Assembly: GCF_000281045.1 (NCBI RefSeq)
Contig: NW_008246081.1
Location: 120,830 to 184,829, forward strand
DNA from: Saprolegnia diclina VS20
Lineage: Eukaryota > Oomycota > Saprolegniomycetes > Saprolegniales > Saprolegniaceae
Length of the DNA: 64,000 bases
Reading direction: 5' to 3'
Part shown: positions 1 through 10,819 of the stretch, in pieces
Position numbering within the stretch: the first letter of the stretch is position 1
Layout of the letters: each line of letters opens with the position of its first letter
Notes under the pieces: model-generated
What the model was told of the DNA's origin: nothing
What the model saw: only the letters and a program-made list of their open reading frames with translations
Database searches by the model: none
Position numbers and translations under genes: made by a program

Positions 1-340
1 GACAAAAAGCTGCGATGGCTTGATGCTGGGGGTGCTCGGGACGCCGGTGGTCGACGGCCGCGTAGGCGCTTTGCCCGAGATTTTATCTTGATTATATCCA
101 GTAAATTGTTGTCGCACGTTGAGTTTCTGAAATTCACTCTGGGCCAAGACGCAATATCAGTCCGCCACCTAATCACCGACCAACAAGTCTGGTCCTATCC
201 TGGTTGTCACTAAAAGCTTGCTTGGAACTTGGCGTTCCATGAGCCGGGTGCGTGAACAAACTCTCGCGCGCGGAACGCGCCAGCGGTTTCTAGCCATGAT
301 AGGCACTTCGTCGAAGAAGACGCCCGTGTCGGACTAGCAA

Positions 341-345
341 ATTGG
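341..345. promoter_or_regulatory. CCAAT box (ATTGG) upstream of the G8-domain gene
   Basis: An ATTGG, the reverse of CCAAT, followed by CT lies about 133 bp upstream of the start codon at 478. The same ATTGGCT/AGCCAAT context recurs before other genes in this window. Binding by an NF-Y type factor is inferred. The rest of 1-477 shows no gene I can support. Confidence 0.35.
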
Positions 346-477
346 CTCGATCTTCTCGACGGCGTCCTTGCCAACGGTCGCCGAGCGCGCGCCGATCTCG
401 CCCGATACTTTTCTCCTAACGGATGTCCTACTGCGAATGCCACTCGACCGCAGTTTGCATTTGCCTCTCGGGTCAAG

Positions 478-3400
478 ATGCACCGTGGGCAGTGGCTGCT
501 TTTCGCGCTCTCGCACTGCGCGGCAGCGGCGTGGACCGACGTCGTCTGGTCCGGCATCAACATTGCGGGCAACGTCACGATTCCGCCCGGCACCCGTGTC
601 ACGCTGCGCAACAGCAACACGATCACCGGCGAGCTCAACATCGCTGCCGGCGCGCTTCTCACCGTGGACCCGGCCGCCAACGCGTACCTTCAGGTGGGCA
701 ACCTCGAGATCAACGGCGCCTTCTCGATCGGGTCCGAGGCGACACCGTATGCGAACACGGTCACGATTGCGCTCGGCTGCGCACCTGGCGTCTACCCCCC
801 GTCCAACGAGCGCCGGAATGGCATCCTCGTCCGCCGCGGCGGCTCCATTGCGCTCTATGGGCAGAAGGGACAGTCGTACCCGTGGACGCTCTTAACGGCC
901 ACCGCGTCGGCCGGCGACACATGCATTTATGTCGTCGATCCTGTCGACTGGGTCGTTGGTGACGTCATCGTCATCGCCACGACGGACTATGACCCGCGCT
1001 TCTCCGAGAGACGGACGCTGGTCGGGTTTGGCGCCGACGGCTGCCTCCGGCTCGACACGCCGCTGGTGTACAACCACTTTGGTGAGATCACGGAAGGCAT
1101 TGACGAGCGCGCCGAAGTCGGGCTCCTCACTCGCAGCATCCGTTTTCGAGGCTGCACTGGGTATCAAATCGAGCGCCAGAACATTGGCGGGCACCTCATG
1201 GTACGTCCCTTCTCGGACGCGATAAGAGCTTATTGTCAAGTAGATCACCAACGGATTCGCCGCCGCGCAGATCGTTGGCGTCGAAATCTCGGCGTTTGGC
1301 CAAGGGGACATCGTCGGGCGGTACCCGATCCACTTTCACCTTTGCGGCGCCGCGCCACCGGGCACGCTGCTGCGCGCCAACTCGATTCGGGACTCGTTCA
1401 TGCGCGCCGTGACGATCCACGGCACCCAGAACGTTCGCGTCCAGAGCAACGTCGCGTTCAACACGTCGGGGCACGCCATGTTCCTCGAAGACGGCGCCGA
1501 GTTCAACAACGTGTTTGACGCCAACCTCGTCGTGCTCGTGCGCGAGAAGCTCGACGGACCCTTCCGCCTCGGGTCGGACGACCGCTTTGGCCTCAGCGCC
1601 TTTTGGATCACGAACGGCGACAACGTGTTCACCAACAATGCTGTCGCGGGCGTCGAAGGCAGTGGGTTCTGGATCCACACGCGGCTCCTCGCCAAGAACC
1701 CGAGCTACGGCACCGGCTTGTACAATGCACTTGTGCCCTTCAAGACGCCGCTCAAGCTCTGCACTGGCAACCACGTGCACTCGGTTTGGAATGCCTTTCG
1801 CATCGACAGCCCCGACTTTGACGGCGGCGACATGCCGCTCGTGAACGCCGGCGGCGCGTTCGCGCAAGGCTACAGTCCGACGTCCATCACAGTCATCTCC
1901 GACTTTACGGTCCATCACGCGCGCCAAGGCGGCTGGTTTCGCATCTTTGAGATCGTCCTCGACAACTGGAAGCTCGGCGACGTCCGCGAAGGTACGACTG
2001 CTGCTGCGACCGACCAAATGCTCATGGAAATTGCATAGGCGTTCAGTTTTTAACGACGGGCAACACGCCGACGGCGCCTGTCAACGGCACGCTGCGCAAC
2101 TCGCTGCTTGTCGGCAACACGGCCAACCGCGGCAACCTCGTCGAGACCGAGTGGCAGAGCGTCGCGTTCCTCGAAGGCCGGTCGGAGAGCGCGTTCATGC
2201 TCACGGACCTCATCAAAATCGGTGTCGTGCTCTATGACGGTCCGCACTTTTTGGAAAACGTCGTCTTCCGCAACTACTACTCCCAGTCGTGCATGGGCGT
2301 TATCAACCCCGCGATCGGCGCCCGGGCGTTCAACACATTTATGATGGCGACGACGACGACGATCGTCAACTGCTCGTTCCCCAACACGGCGTACCCTGTC
2401 TACATTCTCGACCGGCAGAGCGACGGCGGGTTCACCAATGTCGTCCAAGATGCGTCCGGGTCCATCTCGGGTAGACCCTAATCCTCGTCGAGTGCGCTCA
2501 TGCGCGCGTAGGTCAACCGGGGGCGATCGTCTTACCCGACTGGGGCCTCTATTACACGCAGCAGTGCCGTCGCAGCCCGTCGTACGGCCTCGCGTGCCCT
2601 CATCGCTACAACAACTTTGAGATCGTCCAGATCGACACGGATGGCGTGAATCTCGCCAAGTACGGCAACCTGCTCGTAGCCCGCATGGACCGTGACGCGA
2701 GCTTGACATCGCCGCCGACGCTTTCGTTTGCGGGACAGTACATCCCCGATGCCGGCGGGTACCTCTACCACCCGTCGCTTTCAGTCGGCGCCACGTACGT
2801 TGTCAACTTTTTAACGCGGACGCCTCCGATCCTTCGGTTCAACCTCGTCAATGGGGTCGTCGGCGACGTTCACACGATTGCTGTTTGCTACCCGATCGGG
2901 TCGAGAATCACGCAGGTCGTCGACGGCCGCGGCGTGGCGCTCAGTGTGATGCCATCCGCGACGGCGACCACGTGCACCAACTGCTTCTTCTTCGACGCTG
3001 CTCGCGCGCTCCTCGTCTTCCGCCTCCAGCAGACCCAAGCGCGATTGGACGCAACCACGGCCTGTCCAGCGTCGGGCTGCCCTAGCGTCGTCATCACCGC
3101 GACGTTGCCGACGACGGGCACCGGCGTCTCGGACGTCAGCACGCGCGCGTACCCCCTCTGGACCAATGCGCTTGTCAACAGTGCGTGGGCGAGAACGACG
3201 TTCACAACGCGCGGCGTTGAGACGAGTTCGGTGGTCGGCAGCAGTGCCTCGGTGGTTGACACCAACTGGTGCGGCTTCAACGACCCGTGCTTGAACGCCA
3301 TCGACGCCGGCAACCTTCACCAAGGGATTCTTGCCTACGCTCTCTCGCCGTGCAACGGTCTGGGCTGCTACAGCGCCACGTGTCGATACTGCAAGCTCCC

Positions 3401-4238
3401 GACGAGCTCATCGTCGCAGCCGTTCGTGCCATGCCCCTTCAAGAGCAGTGCGCCATTGCCCACGACGGCCACGCCAAAGCCTACGCCGCGGCCCACGACA
3501 CCAACACCCACGACCATGCCAGTGACCACGTGCTCGGCACTCTTTCCGGCGGAAACCACCACGCTTGGTATCTCAGCTCAAGTCGACACGACGTGCCCCG
3601 GGTCTCAGGCGGTCGGTTGCATTGGCTCGACGCAGTGTCGGTTTTGCGCGACGGCTTGGACTCCGCAGTCGGCCGGCTTTGCGCCGTGCGCGGGCATGAC
3701 GACTTCGGTTCCGCCAACGGAGACTCCCAAGACAGGCGCGCCGACAACAACTATGCCGACGACCACACGTCCACCCACAACGACGGCACCGACGCGAACG
3801 CTTGCTCCGACGACAACAACACCGACGCGAACACTGGCACCGACGACAGCTGCACCGTCACCCACAGCTACGTCTGCAATCTGCAGCGTCTCACGCGGCG
3901 ACTACCAAGCCGGTCTTGACGTCTTCGCCGATGCTTCGTGCCTCACCCAAGGCGGTCTCGGATGCATCCCGAGCTCGGGTTGTCGCTTCTGTGCGCGGAT
4001 TGCCACCGTACCGCCGTCCGTGTACGCCCCATGTCCTCGGTCGTCGATGGTCGCACTAACCGCCAGTGGCAACGACGCTGCCCACCACGTCGTTGCTGCC
4101 AGTCTTCCCACACTAGCTGTACTGGCCGTCGCGCTCACGGCCCTTGCTGTTGCAGTAGTCGTGCTGGCGCACGCGCGTCGGGCCCAGAGCACGACCGCAC
4201 CTTCTGTTTGTCAGCCTACTGAGCCTACTGCTGCCTAA
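478..4238 (+). CDS. Secreted/membrane G8-domain protein, CEMIP/TMEM2-like, with mucin-type Cys-module tail
   Basis: The model has four exons: 478-1200, 1244-1991, 2039-2470 and 2512-4238, giving 1,209 residues. The first ATG opens a signal peptide (leucine/alanine core, residues 5-18). A G8-type domain follows (from about residue 19), with the typical IPPGTRVTL signature. A parallel beta-helix region then carries GRYPIHFH near residue 267, which is characteristic of the CEMIP/TMEM2/PKHD1L1 group. From about residue 888 there are three Cys-rich modules of about 50 residues (C...GC...C.(Y/F)C...C) separated by Thr/Pro-rich linkers. A single hydrophobic helix near residues 1175-1197 and a short cytosolic tail end the protein. 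I infer a type I surface glycoprotein that binds or processes carbohydrate. Hyaluronan-specific activity of the animal relatives is not implied. The stop lies 74 nt from the convergent TMEM131-like stop. Confidence 0.85.
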
Positions 4239-4312
4239 TCTGAATATACGTGTACATTTTCTCACACAACAATAGTTATGTACAAGGCCAATGCTCTCGG
4301 TTTACGTCGCAG

Positions 4313-7300
4313 TTACCAAAAGCCAAACGCACGCCGGTCGGCGTTGTCGTCGATCGCCTCCGACCCGAGAAAGACGTCTTTCGAGCTCTCGAACGGGAAC
4401 TTGGTGCCGCCGAGACTCGCGAGGTCGGCGCCGTCGTCAAAGAACCGGTGCGACGACAGGCGCGACGTCGGCGCTTTCGAGCCAATGAAGCCCGGCGCTT
4501 TGCCCGTAAAGTACGACGATCCAAAGAGCGAGAGCGGGGCTTGGAAGGCGCTTGTAGAGTCGTCGAGAGGGCCCAGCGCCCACATGTCGTCATCCGCGAG
4601 CTCCGTCTCGAGGGAAGCAAGCATGCGCTGCTGCTCCTGCAGCTGCGAGTACGTCAACGACACGGATGACGGATCGGCGTCGGCGGCGCTAAACCCCGGC
4701 GGCGCCCGCACGCGTGACGCTGTCAGCACTGGTGGAGCCACCAGTGGTAGCGCCACTGGTGGCAGCGCCACGTGGTCAAAGATCTCGGAGATGTAGTCGT
4801 CGACCTGTTCCTTGTCGTCGATCACTGGCGCCGGGCAGTCGACAACGACGAGCTCCGAGTCATCACCGTCGCTTATGGCACTCGCGTCGTCGTCCGTACC
4901 CGACACGTCCTCGCTCGTGCGCGTGGAAAGATCGTCGTCAACAGCCGTCGACGTCTCGTCGTCACTCGTTGCTTCTGCGCCAACGTCGTCGAAGGCCGCA
5001 TCTTGAGTCGGTGGCACATCGCCCGGCGGCTCTTCGGCAGGCGCCAGCTTGCTCACATTGGTGGCCACGGGAGAAGGTCTGTCGAGTGCTTGGGCTTGCT
5101 CTTGGGCTTCGTCATCGCTCGGAACATCGGGCTCCAAGAGCGTCGGTACATCCAGAGGCACGGGTGTCGCAATGTCGTTCGTGGGCAAATTTGCGACCGG
5201 AGATGCCAGAGACATTTCCGCATCGGGAGATGCGACGCCAATGTCGACCACGATGAGTTTGTCGACTCGGTGGACGATCTCCACCGCGTTCTCGGTCGGC
5301 ACCGCTTCTGGCGCATGAGCTGTTGGTTTTGCCGTCGCGTTGCTACTGCCAACGGGTGTCGGCGTCGTCGCCGGCTCGGCCACGCGCAGCTTTTGGGCCG
5401 CCTTCTTCTTTCTCGGTGGTTTCGGTGCGTCGTAGAAGTCGATGCTGGTCGGGCTGAGTGACGAGACGAGTGCGAGGCGCTTGGCGTCGCCAGCGGCCGC
5501 CCTCTCTCGCAGCGTCTTGCGTTTCTCGAGAAGCTTGTTGACCGCCGGACGTCGGAGGACAGTGAAGGCCCAACTGGCGTCCACTTCAGCTTCGATCGAC
5601 TCCATGTCGGCGATCAAGACGTCGGGCAGGTCCGTCAACGTCTCACAGTTGCCATCGGTCGCGTCTTCGTCTGGCGCAACGTCCAAACGCTCGTAGCCGA
5701 AGCGGTCGTCCATCGGGCACTGCTTCGTGTCGGCCACGAGGACGTCGCCCGTGTAGTAGAGCATCTGGCCGACGACGAGCGCAAAGCAGAGCCAGATCGC
5801 GCACTTGGCCAGAAGCACATACCAGGCGCTGCCGCTGCGCGCGAGGCAGGCGGCTACGTCCGTCACCATGCCTTGCAGCAGGAGCTCGAGCGGCCCCGAC
5901 GACGTCATGACGGTCACGACAGCGTGCTCTTGCGTGTAGTAGCAGCTTGGCGTATATGTAACGTTCAACTGCAGCGCTGTCGATGGGTGCAGCACGCGCA
6001 CGCTCGGCAACGACTCGATGCAAAAGCCCGTGGTTCCGTCGCCGCAGATGCAGTCGGGGCACGAGACACTGAGAACAGAGAGAGGCAGCTCGCCGGCGTT
6101 GGAGACGACGACAGCGCCGACATTTGCATTCCGAAAGCGGAGTGTTTCGATGCCATCGACGGTCGTAGCGTCAAGCACAGCCTTGCCCCGGCCTCCGAGA
6201 CCGCGGATCACAATCGGCTCAATGTGGCTCAGCGAGTTGCGCAAGTAGATGCGCCCGACGTACTCCTTGACGAGGTCGGGCGCAAATCGAACGGGGCCGA
6301 GCTGGCGCACCTCCCCCGGCGCCAGGACGTGCTTCTCCATCGCGTCGGGACTCAGCATAAAGTTGAAGGTCGACGCGTCACGCTTGTGCCACGCCGTGAC
6401 GCACTTGTCGTCGTCGGCATGGCTGGCGCAAAAGAAGACGTCGTTGCTAGCGTCCTTCTCGATGACGAGCCCGACGTCGATCGTGACGTTGGACGGGTTC
6501 TCGACCTCGAGATACGCGCTCGAGACGTTGCCAACGTGCGTGACGGCAAAGACAAGCGTGCCGTCCGAGAGCTTGGGCCGCGTCATCGGCATGCGCACGA
6601 GCATCGGCGCAATATGCACGAGGTCCGTGTCCAGCTGCACTTTCATCTCGACGATCGTCTGGCCGGACGTCTGCAGCTGAACGAACCGCTGGACGCGATC
6701 GCGGTACGCCTCCAAGTCGGTCCGCGTCACGAGCTGTCCAAACGTCGACAGCGGCGGCGCCTTGTACCCGATCGACTGCGGCACCATGCAGTCGGCGAAC
6801 CGGTCGCGGTTGCTGCACGCGAGCGCATACGCGGGCGACACGATGAGCTTGGCCACCTCCGTCGTCGCGTGCGGCTGCAAGATCGAGCTGCCCGAGACGA
6901 TTTGCATGCGGCGGTCCGAGACCCGGATGCCCGACACAGCCACGGGATGCGCAAATGTACTAATATACAAAAGCGAGACCTCCTCGGCTTTGCCCGGGTA
7001 CAGCATCGGGAGCCGCACTTTGGGGCGCGCCGGAGCTATCGCCCCGTCGACTGCCGTGTATCTTACATGAATATGAATCGTCTCGGTCAGCGTTGTGATC
7101 GAAAGAGCCACCGCGTCCATGCGACCGCCGGCCACCGGGCGGACGCGCAGCGCTAACGACGCCACGTAACCCGGTGCGATCGTCAGCAGCGGCTGCGCTC
7201 GGACCGGCATGTTCAACTGCACCCTACAAGCGGGCGTCAGGCGAGACACGCATGGAGCACGCGAACTTGGCCATGTGTTCGCTCATCGCGTCGACGTGGG

Positions 7301-9406
7301 GCTGACTGCCGTACGCGGGATGCCGGCGCATCCAGTCGTTTCCGGCGTCACCGACCGACGGCGCGACCGCCATCGACGGCAGTAGCCGGCCCAGCGAGTA
7401 CCGAATCGTGTCCGTGAACACGTGCAGCTGCGTCACATCGATCGCGTCGGCGTTGAGGTTGGTCAAATTCAACGTCTCTTGCCGGTGCGTCGAGACGGAA
7501 ATGTTGCCGAGGTCCCACAAAAGCGTCCGGTTTGCTGGCTTGTCCAACGACACATCTACTAGACCTTTGGCCGTGTCGACGACGAGACTCGGCGGCGCCC
7601 ACGCGACCGAGACCACGTGTTTGGTGCCGTTCGTCTGCACCCGCAACGCCACTTCGTCCGCATACAACACGTGACGGCGGTTGCACGTGACAACGACGTC
7701 GGCCCACCGACCGCCCGGAGCCACCGTCGTCGCATTCGGCCATCGTACGACGGAGCACGATGCGCCTCGCACCGATGCGTCGTCGACGTCGACATCGACG
7801 AGTCGCAGCGGCACGTCAAAGCGGTTGCGAAGCGTAACGACGTGTGTGGATGGCGACGAGGCAACCGCCGTGTACGTCAGCGCCCCGTCGAGTCGCCGCG
7901 CCTGGTACAAGAGCGAGATCTCGGGCGTTGTCGAGATGTTGGTGTGCAGCGTGAGCGCGCCGGTGGCGAGGCCAGGAAGGGGCGACTGATACGTGAGGAT
8001 CATGGCGTTCTTGACGCGCGTGTAGGGCGCAATGACGTGGGATCCTTGGATGATGACCGAGATGTGCGGGTCGGCAACCCGGAGACTCACGCCTTGGACA
8101 AGGACGGGGACGGCGGCCGTGTTGAACAGATCCAGCGCGATATGATGACGCTATACCGTCGACATTTCATATATGACGGTATCGCAAGAGGTATACCTCG
8201 TCGTCGGACGTCAAGTAGCCAAAGTCCAACCCATGCACATCGGCGTGGAGACCGCCGGGCAGCACCGTGAGGTCCACGGGCAACAGCAGATTGTCGACGC
8301 TGGTTTCGATGCGCACGAAGGCGTTGAAGTTGCCGGCAACGCCCGAGGCGAACGAGAGCCGCATGATCTCTTTGGTCGCATGGGGCGGGATCTCCCACTG
8401 CCCCGCGCTGTCCGAGTCGGTCGGCGGCAGCACCAGGTGCAGGAATCCCTCAGTCGTAAACACCTCGTTGACGCGGAGCACCTATTGCACAGCGTGAGGC
8501 CTTGCGCATACGACTCGCCTCGACCTCGTCGTGCGGGTTGAAGAGCAGGAGCGACGGCTCGTAGCGCGTGCCAGGCGGGACGATCGCAACGTGCACGTGG
8601 CTCTCGTAAGCGTTGAAGCGGCCAGTTCCCTGCACCGTATACTCGATGACGCCCCGCGACGTGTGTAAATTCACAGTTGCTCGGGTCGTGCCGGCCTCGC
8701 GGGGCAAGAAGAGCATGTGCATGGAGGTCGAGGCCCCGGGCTTGATGACCATGGGGAAGAAGACGTCGGCAAACAAAAAAGCCTTGTCCGGCACCTCGGC
8801 GTTCGTGATGACGAGCGCGTCTTCGTCGTCTTCGTAGTCGTCGGCGCCACCAAAGTAACTAATCTCGAGCGTCCGCATCGACGGAATGCCGGTTGCCGTG
8901 ACGCCAAAGTCGACCCACGATGGGGCGAGGCGGACGACCGCGTCGCCAAAGGTCACGTCCCGCTCGTCCTTGGTGTTGCTGCTATCAATCGCACCCATCG
9001 GCGTCGGCTCGAGGTGCACGCGCGAGTCCATCTTGCTGAGGCCACGGCTGCCCGCGACGCGAAATGGCGACTCGGGCACGATCGCTGGCGATTTGTACAG
9101 CACGCCGCCGAGCCAGACCTCGACCTTCTGGCTCTGTGGTCGAGGCTTGGGTAGCGCGTTCTCTGCTTCGAACGCCTTCACGGAGGCGTACAGCTCGTCG
9201 TAGTCCAAGTGGCCAAGGCGCATGTCGTCGCCGGTCTCACGCAGGTCCGCGTCGTCGGTCGTCATGGCTGCCGCTCGCTGGAAGTCGCCCATCGGCACGT
9301 CGAGCATCGCAGCCATCACACGCAGTGGCATGCACAGCAGCAAGACAAGCATGAGCGTGTACCCGCGCCCGGGCCTCCATGCGTCGGCTCGTTGCTCCAT
9401 CAACAT
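4313..9406 (-). CDS. TMEM131: TMEM131-like ER membrane protein
   Basis: Four exons on the minus strand (9406-8525, 8481-8197, 8150-7261, 7223-4313) encode 1,655 residues. A signal peptide follows the start; ATG at 9406 or 9400 would both serve. The luminal part consists of repeated PapD/ASH-like beta-sandwich segments. The exon 1-2 junction restores NPHDEVLRVNEVFTTEGFLHL, close to the NP...E.L.V.E.....G.LHLELP signature of TMEM131. A transmembrane helix near residue 1160 is followed by a long acidic Ser/Thr-rich cytosolic tail. Known family members help recruit procollagen and other cargo to COPII export through the tail. That role here is inference, as oomycetes lack collagen. The third intron (7260-7224) is only 37 nt, and its exact borders are the least certain. 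Confidence 0.8.
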
Positions 9407-9412
9407 GGAACA

Positions 9413-10105
9413 ATTTCTCAATGGCATGGAAACTCGGGCAGATCTTTCGACAATAATATTATAATAGTTTCCATACAAACACCTAGTATAAAACCCAGCA
9501 CCGCCATTCCATACGCAAATAGTGTGATTTTTTTTGAAAAAAGCGCTTTGTAATAGGTACCACTGCTCGATTGAAAGCAGGCCCAATCTCGGCATGCAAG
9601 GTGTCCAGAGACCACCCGACGCAGGATCTGGAGACCACGCAAGAGCTCCAGAACTGAACGTTTGGGGATCGTCCAGCGCCACGGAGACGTCAACAATCCA
9701 GTTCTCACGGAGCTGGTTCACTCTCAGCAGCCTTGACAGCAGTACGTGCACCATACTCGCAAGAGCCATGGATAGAGCGTGCCAGTACCTCAGTCCAATA
9801 GTCATCACACGCTTCACAGCAGATAGCTCTACATTACTTTTGGCTGCAGTGTATGTCCAGGCCTGCCATTGCCGATTTTGCAAGTGACATGTTCAAGGCC
9901 CTCAACCACGGAACCCGAAGCTCACCAACAGCTTGTCGCTGTTGATATAGGCTGTGTGATGAACTCCAGCAAGCTCGGCTTCACCGAAGCGATGTCGACT
10001 CAGTTGGCGTCGTGGATCAAGAATTGCACGAGTTGCAGTGCTTCAACGTACACTATATGCGTGATTACTATGATCAACACTATTTATGGGGCTTCGAATT
10101 TCCCA
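9413..10105. other. Low-GC relic region between TMEM131-like and GEMIN2 starts
   Basis: This divergent spacer is clearly poorer in GC than its neighbours. The minus strand holds an open frame running straight into the TMEM131-like start (9883-9407), with peptide such as SAFFKKNHTICVWNGGAGFY. Adjacent minus-strand frames just upstream (about 9950-10080) read as protein-like pieces broken by stops, for example VYVEALQLVQFLIHDAN. This pattern fits a decayed coding fragment, perhaps from a multigene membrane-protein family, but I cannot name it and a chance ORF is possible. The promoters of both flanking genes must also lie here. Confidence 0.3.
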
Positions 10106-10110
10106 CCAAT
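10106..10110. promoter_or_regulatory. CCAAT box just upstream of GEMIN2 start
   Basis: A CCAATCA element ends only about 13 nt before the ATG at 10124. This is unusually close for a CCAAT box, so the leader may be very short or the element may act downstream of the transcription start. Confidence 0.3.
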
Positions 10111-10123
10111 CACAACTCGCACG

Positions 10124-10819
10124 ATGGACGATGCTGTGCTGCCCGTTGACGCAGTGTCGCCTGAGGTCCTCGCCGAGTACACGTACCGAGCCAACGCGCA
10201 GTTGCCGCCAGCAGACGCGCAGGAGTACCTCTGGCGGGTGCGGCATGAGGCGGCGTCGCTGCCCGACGTCACCGCAGTAGCCATTGCGTCGTTGCCACCG
10301 CCCGCGCCCACGACGATCCACGACATCTTCCTGCCGGACCTGCCGCCATTCCCTGCGAATCGCGGGCTCTCGGCCGCGCAGGCCATGGAGATCACGTCCG
10401 ACTTTGCCGACGTCCGACAGTACCTCGTGCACGTCGAGACAAGCTATAGTATTCCGCGCACCATGATTGTGCCCAAGCTAGGCGACGAAGATGGATGGCG
10501 CAAGGTCTTTGCCTCGACGCCGCCGCACGTGCGCACCTTGGTGCAAATGGACCAGATCATGACGCGCCGGCTGCTGCACACGATGCTTCATTGGCTCGAG
10601 GACGACGACGACGTCCCCGCGCTCTCGCGACTGCGCGCCGTGTGGCTCTACGCGCTCCTGGCTCGCCTCGACAAGCTGCTTCTTGCAGACATGGATGCGT
10701 GCGTCCGGGACATCTTCCGGTGGTGCTGGCGTGCACGTAGCCTCGCCCCGTCGACGGCCAACGTTGACGCGCTCAACGCTGTGCTATGTATCTGCGGCTT
10801 CTTTGGCCAAGGCGAGTGA
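10124..10819 (+). CDS. GEMIN2: Gemin2/SIP1-like SMN-complex protein
   Basis: A single exon encodes 231 residues. The segment AQEYLWRVRHEA..LPDV near residues 25-40 matches the YL..VR.EA..(C/L)P.V block that begins the conserved SIP1/Gemin2 domain. A helical C-terminal half (WLYALLARLDKLLLADMDACVRDIFR...) also fits the family. Gemin2 binds SMN and the Sm-protein pentamer during assembly of spliceosomal snRNPs in the cytoplasm. The frame is open upstream to 9869, but that part is low in GC and unlike the family. ATG 10124, which opens an acidic N-terminus, is therefore preferred. A housekeeping role in splicing fits a genome with many short introns. Confidence 0.8.
   Translation: MDDAVLPVDAVSPEVLAEYTYRANAQLPPADAQEYLWRVRHEAASLPDVTAVAIASLPPPAPTTIHDIFLPDLPPFPANRGLSAAQAMEITSDFADVRQYLVHVETSYSIPRTMIVPKLGDEDGWRKVFASTPPHVRTLVQMDQIMTRRLLHTMLHWLEDDDDVPALSRLRAVWLYALLARLDKLLLADMDACVRDIFRWCWRARSLAPSTANVDALNAVLCICGFFGQGE

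Noticed and set aside
5873..7156. 427-codon ORF on the plus strand
   Set aside because: Antisense shadow of the TMEM131-like last exon.
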